From NCBI GenBank assembly GCA_017998575.1, contig JAGOCV010000269.1, positions 1 to 5,586 on the forward strand: a stretch of 5,586 bases of DNA. Direction: 5' to 3'. Each line of letters starts with the position of its first letter. The stretch's first letter is position 1. Positions 1-5,586 of the stretch are shown in pieces. The notes under the pieces were generated by a model, which had not been told where the DNA came from, did no database searches, and saw nothing but the letters and a program-made list of their open reading frames with translations. Source of the stretch: Burkholderiaceae bacterium. Its GTDB lineage: Bacteria; Pseudomonadota; Gammaproteobacteria; Burkholderiales; Burkholderiaceae. The position numbers and the translations under genes are program-made.

Positions 1-1397
1 TGCTGGTGCTGGGCGGCGTGCTGGGCCTGGCCTCGGCCATGTTCTCGGCCGCACGCTGGGACAAGGCCGGAGTGCACTTCCATCCGCTGTTCCAGTTGCA
101 GCTGATGGGCCTGAACGGCGCCTTCCTCACGGGCGACCTGTTCAACCTGTTCGTGTGCTTCGAGATCATGCTGGCCGCGTCGTACGGCCTGCTGCTGCAC
201 GGCTCGGGGCGCACGCGCGTGCAGGCCGGGCTGCACTACATCGCCATCAACCTGGCGGCTTCGTCGTTGTTCCTGATCGGCGCGGCCATGCTCTACGGCG
301 TCACCGGCACACTGAACATGGCCGACATGGCGGCCCGCATCGCGCAGGTGGCACCGGCCGACCGGGGCCTGCTGCACGCGGCCGCCGCCATCCTGTCGGT
401 GGCCTTCCTGGCCAAAGCCGCCATGTGGCCGCTCAACTTCTGGCTGGTGCCGGCCTACGGCAACGCCACGGCACCGGTGGGCGCGCTGTTCGCCATCCTC
501 ACCAAGGTGGGCATCTACACCATCGTGCGGCTGTGGACGCTGATGTTCCCCGAGACGGCGGGCGACTCGGCCTTCTTCGGCGGCGACTGGCTGTTCTGGG
601 GCGGCATCGCCACGCTCACCTTCGGCGCCGTCGGCATGCTGGGCTCGCAGCGGCCGGGCTATCTGGCGGGCTTCGCCATCATCACCTCGTCGGGCACCTT
701 GCTGGCGGCCGCCAGCTTCGGCCAGGCCGATCTCACGGCCGGTGCGCTGTATTACCTGCTCAGCTCCACGCTCGCCGCCAGCATCTTCCTGCTGCTGACC
801 GACGTGGTGGAACGCTGGCGCAACGACGGCTCCACCTTCGCGCCGTACGAATCGCCCGACGACGCGCCCTTCCTGTCGGCCGACTTCTCCTCCACCGTCG
901 GCGTGAACCTCGACGAGGAAGAAGAAGTGCTGATCGGCCGGCCGATTCCGGCCGCGGCGGCATTCCTGGGCCTGGCCTTCCTGTGCTGCGCGCTGCTGAT
1001 CGCCGGCCTGCCGCCGCTGTCGGGCTTCCTGGGCAAGTTCGCCATGCTCTCGGCCGTGCTGGGCCACGAGGCGCCGGCCACCAGCGGGTGGATCTTCATG
1101 GGTGCACTGCTGGCCTCGGGCCTGGTGGCGATGATCGCGCTCTCGCGCGTGGGTATCCGCACCTTCTGGGCCACCTCGCACCGCGCCGCACCGCAGCTGC
1201 GCCTGATCGAGGGCGTGCCGCTGGCCGCCCTGGTGATTGCATGCGTGATGCTCACCGTGCAGGCCGACACCGTGATGCGCTACACCGCCTCCACCGCACG
1301 CGCGCTGCATGAGCCCACGGGCTACATCACCGCCGTGCTGTCGGCCAAGCCCAGGCCCGGCCCCTCCACCATCCCCAACCCGGAGGCCAAGCCATGA
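1..1397 (+). CDS. phaD: Monovalent cation/H+ antiporter subunit D (MrpD/MnhD/PhaD), 5'-partial
   Basis: This is a large membrane subunit of the Mrp/Mnh/Pha Na+(K+)/H+ antiporter, related to the proton-pumping NuoL/M/N subunits of complex I. The frame is already open at base 3 and runs to a TGA at 1395-1397. The GTG at 6 is internal, because the N-terminal membrane helices of the roughly 500-residue family are missing. Numbering from that GTG, E53 in FVCFEIML matches the conserved TM5 glutamate, K137 in LAKAAMWPL the TM7 lysine, K167 in LTKVGIY the TM8 lysine, and K344 in GLPPLSGFLGKF the key TM12 position. Many hydrophobic segments span the protein. A polar loop at about 269-313, containing DEEEE at 303-307, separates two membrane bundles. 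The C-terminal tail is Pro-rich and hydrophilic. The stop overlaps the subunit E start as ATGA, which indicates an operon. The family call is secure. Whether Na+ or K+ is preferred cannot be read from sequence. Confidence 0.95.
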   Translation, partial: LVLGGVLGLASAMFSAARWDKAGVHFHPLFQLQLMGLNGAFLTGDLFNLFVCFEIMLAASYGLLLHGSGRTRVQAGLHYIAINLAASSLFLIGAAMLYGVTGTLNMADMAARIAQVAPADRGLLHAAAAILSVAFLAKAAMWPLNFWLVPAYGNATAPVGALFAILTKVGIYTIVRLWTLMFPETAGDSAFFGGDWLFWGGIATLTFGAVGMLGSQRPGYLAGFAIITSSGTLLAAASFGQADLTAGALYYLLSSTLAASIFLLLTDVVERWRNDGSTFAPYESPDDAPFLSADFSSTVGVNLDEEEEVLIGRPIPAAAAFLGLAFLCCALLIAGLPPLSGFLGKFAMLSAVLGHEAPATSGWIFMGALLASGLVAMIALSRVGIRTFWATSHRAAPQLRLIEGVPLAALVIACVMLTVQADTVMRYTASTARALHEPTGYITAVLSAKPRPGPSTIPNPEAKP

Positions 1398-1885
1398 TGA
1401 AGCGCCTGCTGCCCGCGCCCATCCTCTCGCTGGGCCTGCTGTTCCTGTGGTTGCTGCTGAGCCAGTCGCTCTCTGCCGGCACGCTGCTGCTGGGCGCGGT
1501 CCTGGCCGTGGTGCTGCCCATCTTCGCCAAGGGCCTGCGGCCCACGCCGGTGCGTGTGCGCCGGCCGCTCGTGGCCCTGCGCCTGCTGAGCCAGGTGCTC
1601 GGCGACATGCTGCGCTCCAACCGCGCCGTGGTGCTGGCGCTGCTGAGAAAGCGCGATCGCGAGATGCAGTCGGGCTTCATCGAAGTGCCGCTGGAGCTGC
1701 GCGATCCCAACGCGCTCGCCGTGCTGGCCATGATCGTCTCGGCCACGCCCGGCACGGCCTGGGGCGAGATCGCGTTCGACCGCAGCCGGCTGCTGATCCA
1801 CGTGCTGGAGATGGGCGACCCCGAGGCCTTCGTCGGCCACATCAAGACGCACTACGAACGCCCCCTGATGGAGATCTTCGAATGA
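1394..1885 (+). CDS. phaE: Monovalent cation/H+ antiporter subunit E (MrpE/MnhE/PhaE)
   Basis: This 163-residue protein has the normal length of the MrpE family, a small inner-membrane subunit needed for assembly and full activity of the antiporter. Two hydrophobic segments lie near the N-terminus (about 10-24 and 28-45). An amphipathic helical region follows, then a conserved C-terminal half with the family hallmarks: GFIEVPLELRDP (94-105), SATPGTAWGE (116-125) and HVLEM (136-140). The start is the first of two tandem ATGs (1394 and 1397). A GGAGG at 1382-1386 sits 7 bases upstream of the first, and that ATG overlaps the subunit D stop. The stop overlaps the subunit F start in the same way, so translation is probably coupled along the series. 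Nothing is truncated or missing. Confidence 0.95.
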   Translation: MMKRLLPAPILSLGLLFLWLLLSQSLSAGTLLLGAVLAVVLPIFAKGLRPTPVRVRRPLVALRLLSQVLGDMLRSNRAVVLALLRKRDREMQSGFIEVPLELRDPNALAVLAMIVSATPGTAWGEIAFDRSRLLIHVLEMGDPEAFVGHIKTHYERPLMEIFE

Positions 1886-2160
1886 CACCGCTGCTCTACT
1901 GGGCCCTGGTCATCTGCCTGACGTGCCTGGCGCTGGCCATGGGCTGTGCGCTGCTGCGCATGCTGCGCGGCCCCACCGCGCAGGACCGCGTGATGGCGCT
2001 GGACTGCTTCTACATCAACGGCATGCTCATGATGCTGGCGCTGGGCGTGCTCTACCGCAACAACGTGTACTTCGAGGCCGCGCTGCTGATCGCCATCTTC
2101 GGCTTCGTCGGCTCCATGGCGATGGCCAAGTTCCTGCTGCGTGGCGAGGTGATCGAATGA
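1882..2160 (+). CDS. phaF: Monovalent cation/H+ antiporter subunit F (MrpF/MnhF/PhaF)
   Basis: This 92-residue protein is a small hydrophobic subunit of the Mrp antiporter, with three predicted membrane helices at about 4-26, 38-56 and 62-82. The family signature lies between helices 1 and 2: GPTAQDRVMALD (30-41). It includes D35, the aspartate of the conserved PDRV-like motif important for transport in other Mrp systems. The ending KFLLRGEVIE matches the usual family C-terminus almost exactly. The ATG at 1882 overlaps the subunit E stop and has a GGAG at 1870-1873, 8 bases upstream. A longer open frame continues upstream in this phase, but it only shadows subunit E. The next gene overlaps by 4 bases. 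Confidence 0.95.
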   Translation: MTPLLYWALVICLTCLALAMGCALLRMLRGPTAQDRVMALDCFYINGMLMMLALGVLYRNNVYFEAALLIAIFGFVGSMAMAKFLLRGEVIE

Positions 2161-2501
2161 CCGACGCCCCGCTGCCGCTGTGGGTCGAGGCCATCGTCGC
2201 CGTGCTGGTGGTCACCAGTGGCCTGCTGGCGCTGATGGGCTCGTTCGGCCTGGCCCGCCTGCCCACCTTCTTCGACAGCATCCACGCGCCCACACTGGGC
2301 TCCACGCTGGGCACCTGGTGCATGACGCTGGCCACGGCCGTGTACTTCTCGTTCCAGGGCGGCATGGCGTTCGTGCACGCCTTCCTGATCTCGATCTTCA
2401 TCCTGCTGTCGGCGCCCATCACCACCATTTTCCTGATGCGCGCGGCGCTGTTCCGCGAGCGCGCGGCGGGGCGGGATGTGCCGCCGACGCTGAGCAAGTA
2501 G
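2157..2501 (+). CDS. phaG: Monovalent cation/H+ antiporter subunit G (MrpG/MnhG/PhaG)
   Basis: This 114-residue protein is the last gene of the antiporter operon. It has three hydrophobic segments at about 10-30, 48-66 and 72-96. The MrpG hallmarks are present: a glycine-rich first helix ending in GSFGLARLPTFFD (28-40), then HAPTLGSTLG (43-52), and SAPITTIFLMRAALFR (85-100) before a short polar tail. In the family this subunit packs with E and F against the large subunits in the inner membrane and is required for a functional complex. The ATG overlaps the subunit F stop, and a GAGGT at 2146-2150 sits 6 bases upstream. The TAG at 2499-2501 is followed directly by a GC-rich inverted repeat and then by the convergent XdhC-family gene. 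Confidence 0.95.
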   Translation: MTDAPLPLWVEAIVAVLVVTSGLLALMGSFGLARLPTFFDSIHAPTLGSTLGTWCMTLATAVYFSFQGGMAFVHAFLISIFILLSAPITTIFLMRAALFRERAAGRDVPPTLSK

Positions 2502-2515
2502 GCGGCGACGCCGCC
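2501..2515. terminator. Possible bidirectional hairpin between convergent operons
   Basis: The sequence GGCGGCGACGCCGCC is a perfect inverted repeat: seven paired bases on each side of a central A, or six pairs with a GAC loop. It begins on the last base of the phaG stop codon and ends one base before the TCA that is the stop of the minus-strand XdhC-family gene, so it fills the whole gap between the operons. A transcript from either strand can form it. No T-run follows on either side, so it is not a standard intrinsic terminator. It may act as a 3'-end stabiliser or pause site, or it may be chance in GC-rich DNA. Confidence 0.35.
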
Positions 2516-3523
2516 TCAGGCCGCGAGCGCGCGGTCCTTGGCGTGGCCAACCTCGATGTCGCGCGGCAACCTCACGCCGTTCTTCACCGCCAGGATCTCG
2601 GCCATCACGCTCACCGCGATCTCGGGCGGCGTCTTGCTGCCCACGTAGATGCCGATCGGCCCGCGCAGCCGCGCCAGCGATGCGTCGGTTTCGCCGAAGT
2701 GCTCGATCATGCGCTCGCGCCGCGCCGCGTTGTTGCGGCGCGAGCCGATGGCGCCCACGTAGAAGGCATCGGTGTGCAGCGCCTCCAGCAGGGCCAGATC
2801 GTCGAGCTTGGGATCGTGCGTGAGCGCCACCACGCAGCTGCGCGCGTCGGGGCGGAAGGCCTGCACCACGTCGTCGGGCATGCCGGTCTCCAGTTGCACA
2901 CCGGCCACGCGCCAGCCGCTGCGGTATTCCTCGCGCGGATCGCAGACGGTGACGGCGAAGCCCGAGAACAGCGCCATGGTCGAGAGGTACTCGGCCAGCT
3001 GGCCCGCGCCGATGAGGAGCATGCGGTACTCGGGCCCGAAAGTGTTGACCAGTTGCGCGCCGTCGACGGCCAGCGCGGCCGGCACCGCCGTCTCGGCCTG
3101 CGTGACCTGGCCATCGGCCAGCCGCACCGTCCGCGCCACGAGCCGGCCGGCATCGAGCGCGGCGACCAGCTCGGCAAGGCGGGTGGCGTCGGGGTCGTAC
3201 TCGAGCAGCAACTCCAGCGTGCCGCCGCACGGCAGGCCGAAGCGGTGGGCTTCGTCGGCGCTGATGCCGTAGCGCGTGAACGCGGGCGCGGTCCCGGGTG
3301 GCGGCATGCCGCCGGGGGCGGCGTGTCGGTGGATGAGGTCGTCCTCGATGCAGCCACCGGACACCGAACCGGTCACCGCACCGTCTTCGCGCAGCGCCAT
3401 GATCGAGCCCACGGGCCGCGGCGACGAGCCCCAGGTGCGCACCACGGTGACCAGAAGCGCGCGCTGACCTGCCGCGCGCCAGTCGCGCAGCGCCCGCAAC
3501 ACGGTGACGTCGATGTTTTCCAT
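2516..3523 (-). CDS. XdhC/CoxI-family protein (CoxF-like), Mo-hydroxylase maturation factor
   Basis: This 335-residue protein has both domains of the XdhC/CoxI family. The N-terminal domain carries WGSSPRPVGS (31-40), GSVSGGCIE (52-60, with C58) and FGLPCGG (95-101, with C99). The C-terminal Rossmann-like domain carries LLIGAGQLAEYL (169-180), an acidic residue at strand end (D195), GAIGSRRN (257-264) and GSKTPPEIAVSVMAEI (295-310). XdhC of Rhodobacter binds molybdenum cofactor and helps deliver its sulfurated form to xanthine dehydrogenase. CoxF and CoxI do related work for CO dehydrogenase. The conserved N-terminal domain needs this start, since the next Met is at residue 42. No good Shine-Dalgarno precedes it, only a CGGGGCC next to the ATG. 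It lies 20 bases after the coxG stop and is probably the last gene of the cox block. CoxF and CoxI cannot be told apart here; its length is nearer to CoxI, while its position suits CoxF. Confidence 0.92.
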   Translation of the reverse strand: MENIDVTVLRALRDWRAAGQRALLVTVVRTWGSSPRPVGSIMALREDGAVTGSVSGGCIEDDLIHRHAAPGGMPPPGTAPAFTRYGISADEAHRFGLPCGGTLELLLEYDPDATRLAELVAALDAGRLVARTVRLADGQVTQAETAVPAALAVDGAQLVNTFGPEYRMLLIGAGQLAEYLSTMALFSGFAVTVCDPREEYRSGWRVAGVQLETGMPDDVVQAFRPDARSCVVALTHDPKLDDLALLEALHTDAFYVGAIGSRRNNAARRERMIEHFGETDASLARLRGPIGIYVGSKTPPEIAVSVMAEILAVKNGVRLPRDIEVGHAKDRALAA

Positions 3524-3543
3524 GGCCCCGGTTGTATCCGTTT

Positions 3544-4017
3544 TCAGGCCGCGGGCGTGCCTGCGGGTGTTCCGTGGCGGCGCTGCATCTCTTCGTCGAA
3601 TCGTTTGAAGAAATCATCGGCCATCGATTTGGCCGCGCCGTCGATCAGGCGCTGGCCCATCTGGGCGATCTTGCCGCCCACCTGGGCCTGGACGGTGTAG
3701 CGCAGCTCGCACCCGTCATCCTGCGGCAGCAGTTCCACGTGCGAGAGCCCCTTGCCGAAGCCGGCCACGCCGCCTTGCCCTTCGAACGACAGCGTATAGC
3801 GCGAGGGGGGTTGCACATCGGACAGCGTGATGCGCCCGGCGAAGCGCGCCGATACCGGGCCGATCTTCACCTTGAGCCCCACTTCGTAGCTGTCGTCGCC
3901 CGCGGCTTCCATCTTCTCGCAGCCCGGCACGCAGGCCTTGAGCGTCTCGGGATCGTTGAGGGCTTCCCAGGCCTGTTGCTGCGTGACGGCGAGTTGTCGC
4001 TGGCCCTGCATTTCCAT
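3544..4017 (-). CDS. coxG: CoxG-family SRPBCC protein (CO dehydrogenase subunit G)
   Basis: This 157-residue protein belongs to the CoxG branch of the START/SRPBCC lipid-binding fold. Diagnostic segments are LKACVPGCEKME (26-37), a run of beta strands including KIGPVSARFAGRI (51-63), and the C-terminal helix GGKIAQMGQRLIDGAAK (114-130) continuing into DDFFKRFDEEM. CoxG is not catalytic. In CO dehydrogenase systems it has been implicated in membrane attachment of the enzyme and, in mycobacteria, in carrying quinone to it. The start is set by an AAGGAG six bases upstream. A longer reading to 4161 would only overlap coxE in another frame and adds no family sequence. The protein ends soon after the last helix with a short Pro/Ala/Thr tail, so the C-terminal extension seen in some CoxG proteins is absent. 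It lies 34 bases after coxE. Confidence 0.92.
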   Translation of the reverse strand: MEMQGQRQLAVTQQQAWEALNDPETLKACVPGCEKMEAAGDDSYEVGLKVKIGPVSARFAGRITLSDVQPPSRYTLSFEGQGGVAGFGKGLSHVELLPQDDGCELRYTVQAQVGGKIAQMGQRLIDGAAKSMADDFFKRFDEEMQRRHGTPAGTPAA

Positions 4018-4023
4018 GGTGAT

Positions 4024-4029
4024 CTCCTT
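4024..4029 (-). promoter_or_regulatory. Strong ribosome binding site deciding the coxG start
   Basis: On the minus strand this is AAGGAG (GAAGGAG if 4030 is included), six bases before the ATG at 4017-4015. It is the best Shine-Dalgarno sequence in the minus-strand block. It fixes the short coxG start and rules out the in-frame upstream starts that lie inside coxE. Confidence 0.8.
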
Positions 4030-4051
4030 CGGCGTGGATCGGGGGTTGGTC

Positions 4052-5272
4052 TCAGCGTGGGCGCAGCAGGCGCGCGATGGCATCGGCCAGCGCCTGCAGG
4101 CTCTCGATGTTGTGCACGGCCAGCATGCGGTCGGCTTGGCGGTGCAGCACGGCGGCGCCACGCGCTGCCGGCGCGTAGCCCGCGAAGCGCAGCAGCGGGT
4201 TGAGCCAGAGCAGCGGGCCGCTGTGGCGGCGCAGCCAGTCCAGCTCCTGCGAGAGTTCGCCGGGGTCGCCGGTGTCCAGCCCGTCGCTGATCAGCAGCAC
4301 CAGCGTGCGCCGGCCCACCAGGCGCCGCGCATGCTGCGCGCGCAGTGTGGCCAATGCTTCGCCCAGCCGCGTGCCGCCGGCGAAATCGTCGATGCGCGAG
4401 GCGGCGGCGGCCAGCATGGCGTCGGTGTCGCGCAGGCGGAAGGCGTCGCCCAGGTCAGTCAGGCGCGTGCCGAAGGCGAACACGTCGCGCCGCCGCAGGC
4501 CGCGCGTGGCCGAATGAAGGAAGGCCAGCAGCAGGCGTGCATAGCGCTCCATCGAACCCGAAACGTCGAGCAGCACCAGCAGGGGCAAGGCCTCGGTACG
4601 GCGCGCGCGGCGCGGCAGCACGACAGCATCGCCACCGGATCGCGCGGCCTCACGCAGCAGCCGGGGCCAGTGCAGCTCGCGCCCGCGGCGCGCCGGCCGG
4701 GTGCGGCGCGAAGGGTACTGCGGCAAAGGCAGGGGCACGCTGCGCGCGAGGCGCTCGACGAGATGGAATTCCTGCAGGCTCAACTGGTTGAAATCTGCCG
4801 TGCGCAAGCGCTGCGCGTCGCTGGCCGTCATGGCGGCGTCGAACTCGACCGGCGTGTCGTCCTGGCGCGGCCGGGCACGCCCGGCGGATGGGCGCGGCGC
4901 CAGCGCCTCGCGCACACGGGGGCGCCTGTCTGCGGGCGCCTGGCCCCGCGTGGTGGGCAGCATCTGTGCGAGCAGCTTGTGCGCCACCTGCGGATCGCGG
5001 AACCAGGCATCGAACATTTCGCGGTAGATGGCGAGATCGCGTTCGCTGGCGACCAGCACTGCTTCCAGCGCGGCGCGCAGGTCGTCCTTTTCTGCCACGC
5101 CCACGGCCAGGGCCGCCTGCTGGGCCAGTGCGATGCGGCTGCTGTCCACTGGCAGGCCGGCGCGGCGCAGGGCGCGCCCGAAACCCGCCAGGTTGTCGGC
5201 GAACTTGCCGCTGCGGGCGTCGCCGAGCAACTGCACGCGCGCGGGCGGCGGCGTATTCCCCGCAGACGTCAT
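4052..5272 (-). CDS. coxE: CoxE-like von Willebrand factor A domain protein
   Basis: This 406-residue protein of the CoxE/VWA-containing family works in a pair with the MoxR-type AAA+ ATPase encoded just upstream. In Oligotropha CO dehydrogenase biogenesis the CoxD/E/F group assembles the Mo-Cu active site after translation. The N-terminal half (about 20-110) is helical and contains LGDARSGKFADNLAGFGRAL-like and REMFDAWF (84-91) segments. A Pro/Arg-rich linker covers about 107-140. The VWA domain starts near 228 and has an intact metal-binding (MIDAS) site: D236, S238 and S240 in LLDVSGSM, T301 in FAGGTRLGEAL, and D330 in LISDGLDTGD. The CoxE marks FAFGTRLTDL (265-274) and LWLNPLLRFAGYAP (355-368) follow the family pattern. 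The ATG at 5272 overlaps the coxD stop as ATGA and has GGAGG at 5281-5277. The frame extends further upstream to 5419, but that part shadows coxD. Confidence 0.92.
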   Translation of the reverse strand: MTSAGNTPPPARVQLLGDARSGKFADNLAGFGRALRRAGLPVDSSRIALAQQAALAVGVAEKDDLRAALEAVLVASERDLAIYREMFDAWFRDPQVAHKLLAQMLPTTRGQAPADRRPRVREALAPRPSAGRARPRQDDTPVEFDAAMTASDAQRLRTADFNQLSLQEFHLVERLARSVPLPLPQYPSRRTRPARRGRELHWPRLLREAARSGGDAVVLPRRARRTEALPLLVLLDVSGSMERYARLLLAFLHSATRGLRRRDVFAFGTRLTDLGDAFRLRDTDAMLAAAASRIDDFAGGTRLGEALATLRAQHARRLVGRRTLVLLISDGLDTGDPGELSQELDWLRRHSGPLLWLNPLLRFAGYAPAARGAAVLHRQADRMLAVHNIESLQALADAIARLLRPR

Positions 5273-5586
5273 GCCGCCTCCGGCGCCAGCAGCTGCGCGG
5301 CCAGATCGGTGGTGAGCGCGGCCACGTCTTCGCGCTGCTTGAACAGGATGCCCGCCGTGTCGGCCACCACTTCCGGATCGAGCGCCAGCGTGTCCAGTGC
5401 CACCAGCGCGCGCGCCCATTCCACGCTCTCGGCGATGCCGGGCGGGCGATGGAAGCCGCTGGAGAACGGCGCGGCGCGCAGGCGCGACACGAACGTGGCC
5501 ACCTGCTGCGCCAGCGCGTCGGCGGCTTCGGGCACCTGGGCACGCACGATGGCGAGTTCGCGCTCGCGGTCGGGGTAGTCCAGCCA
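5269..5586 (-). CDS. coxD: MoxR-family AAA+ ATPase (CoxD-like), C-terminal fragment, 5' end outside window
   Basis: The last 105 residues of a protein read in from beyond the window end. The first codons in view give WLDYPDRERELAIVRAQVPEA, which resembles the MoxR/CoxD segment just after the AAA+ core (HW-DYP--EREV-IV--R-P). PPGIAESVEWARAL (about 48-61) then matches the lid domain of that family, and a helical end finishes in LLAPEAA. The Walker A and B motifs lie upstream and cannot be checked. CoxD of Oligotropha is an AAA+ ATPase required for maturing the CO dehydrogenase metal cluster, and the partnership with a VWA protein, as here, is typical. The stop overlaps the coxE start by 4 bases. 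A GTG at 5547 is in frame but internal. The MoxR assignment is firm; the CoxD name rests on the CoxE, CoxG and XdhC-type neighbours. Confidence 0.85.
   Translation of the reverse strand, partial: WLDYPDRERELAIVRAQVPEAADALAQQVATFVSRLRAAPFSSGFHRPPGIAESVEWARALVALDTLALDPEVVADTAGILFKQREDVAALTTDLAAQLLAPEAA

Noticed and set aside
6..8. GTG as the start of subunit D
   Set aside because: The frame is open from base 3, and the protein would lack the N-terminal helices of the family. The gene is cut by the window edge.
3300..3313. Perfect 14-base palindrome GGCGGCATGCCGCC
   Set aside because: It lies inside the XdhC-family gene, encodes an ordinary Gly/Pro stretch, and has no partner copies. Chance in GC-rich coding DNA is sufficient.
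2052..3617. A 521-codon minus-strand open frame spanning the convergent junction
   Set aside because: It runs across phaF/phaG antisense and overlaps the XdhC-family gene in another phase. Its translation is an Arg/Ala-rich shadow without conserved segments.
4018..4161. N-terminal extension of coxG to 4161
   Set aside because: The extra residues overlap coxE in another frame and are unlike CoxG. The AAGGAG at 4024-4029 sits ideally for the ATG at 4017.
4918..4951. Short direct repeat of GGGCGCCTG-like sequence
   Set aside because: There are two imperfect copies inside the Arg/Pro-rich linker of coxE; codon bias explains it, and no array is present.
5273..5419. N-terminal extension of coxE to 5419
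   Set aside because: The extra 49 residues are Gly/Ala/Arg-rich antiphase sequence inside coxD. The ATGA overlap and GGAGG favour the start at 5272.
3938..5578. A 546-codon open frame on the plus strand across the coxE/coxD region
   Set aside because: It lies fully antisense to well-supported genes, has low-complexity Arg/Ala/Gln/Gly-rich composition with no family motif, and is expected where third positions are nearly all G or C.
1..5586. Search for tRNA, rRNA, CRISPR, insertion sequence or recombination-site signals
   Set aside because: None seen. Genes occupy nearly every base, no regularly spaced repeats or terminal inverted repeats were found, and composition is even throughout.

Overview
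The window is GC-rich, densely packed bacterial DNA. It holds eight protein genes in two convergent blocks, with very little non-coding sequence. The strong G/C bias at third codon positions, the gene content and the protein flavour suggest a proteobacterium, most likely a betaproteobacterium of the Burkholderiales/Comamonadaceae kind. That placement is inference from composition and family resemblance, not from a marker gene.

Block 1 (plus strand, 1-2501) is the 3' half of a multisubunit monovalent cation/proton antiporter operon (Mrp/Mnh/Pha type). It contains subunit D (5' end outside the window), then E, F and G. Each junction is a 4-base ATGA overlap in which the next start codon shares bases with the previous stop. 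The A/B and C subunits should lie just upstream of base 1. Subunit D is a complex I-like (NuoL/M/N family) membrane protein that keeps the charged residues expected for proton translocation. E, F and G are the small membrane subunits the complex needs. The proteins should assemble together in the inner membrane and exchange Na+ or K+ for H+.

Block 2 (minus strand, read from 5586 down to 2516) is an accessory-gene block of the carbon monoxide dehydrogenase / molybdenum hydroxylase (cox) type. In transcription order it contains the C-terminal end of a MoxR-family AAA+ ATPase (CoxD-like), a von Willebrand A domain protein (CoxE-like) joined to it by an ATGA overlap, a CoxG-family SRPBCC protein, and an XdhC/CoxI-family protein. 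In characterised systems such genes mature the Mo active site (sulfuration, metal insertion, Moco handling) and connect the enzyme to the membrane or quinone pool. The hydroxylase subunits are not in the window and are probably upstream of coxD, beyond base 5586, so the substrate (CO or something else) cannot be decided here.

The blocks meet tail to tail across 14 bases (2502-2515). Almost all of that gap is a perfect GC-rich inverted repeat that could form a hairpin in transcripts from either side. No RNA genes, CRISPR arrays, insertion sequences or promoters were seen. I found no convincing new system. Both operons are recognisable, and the points worth a second look are modest.
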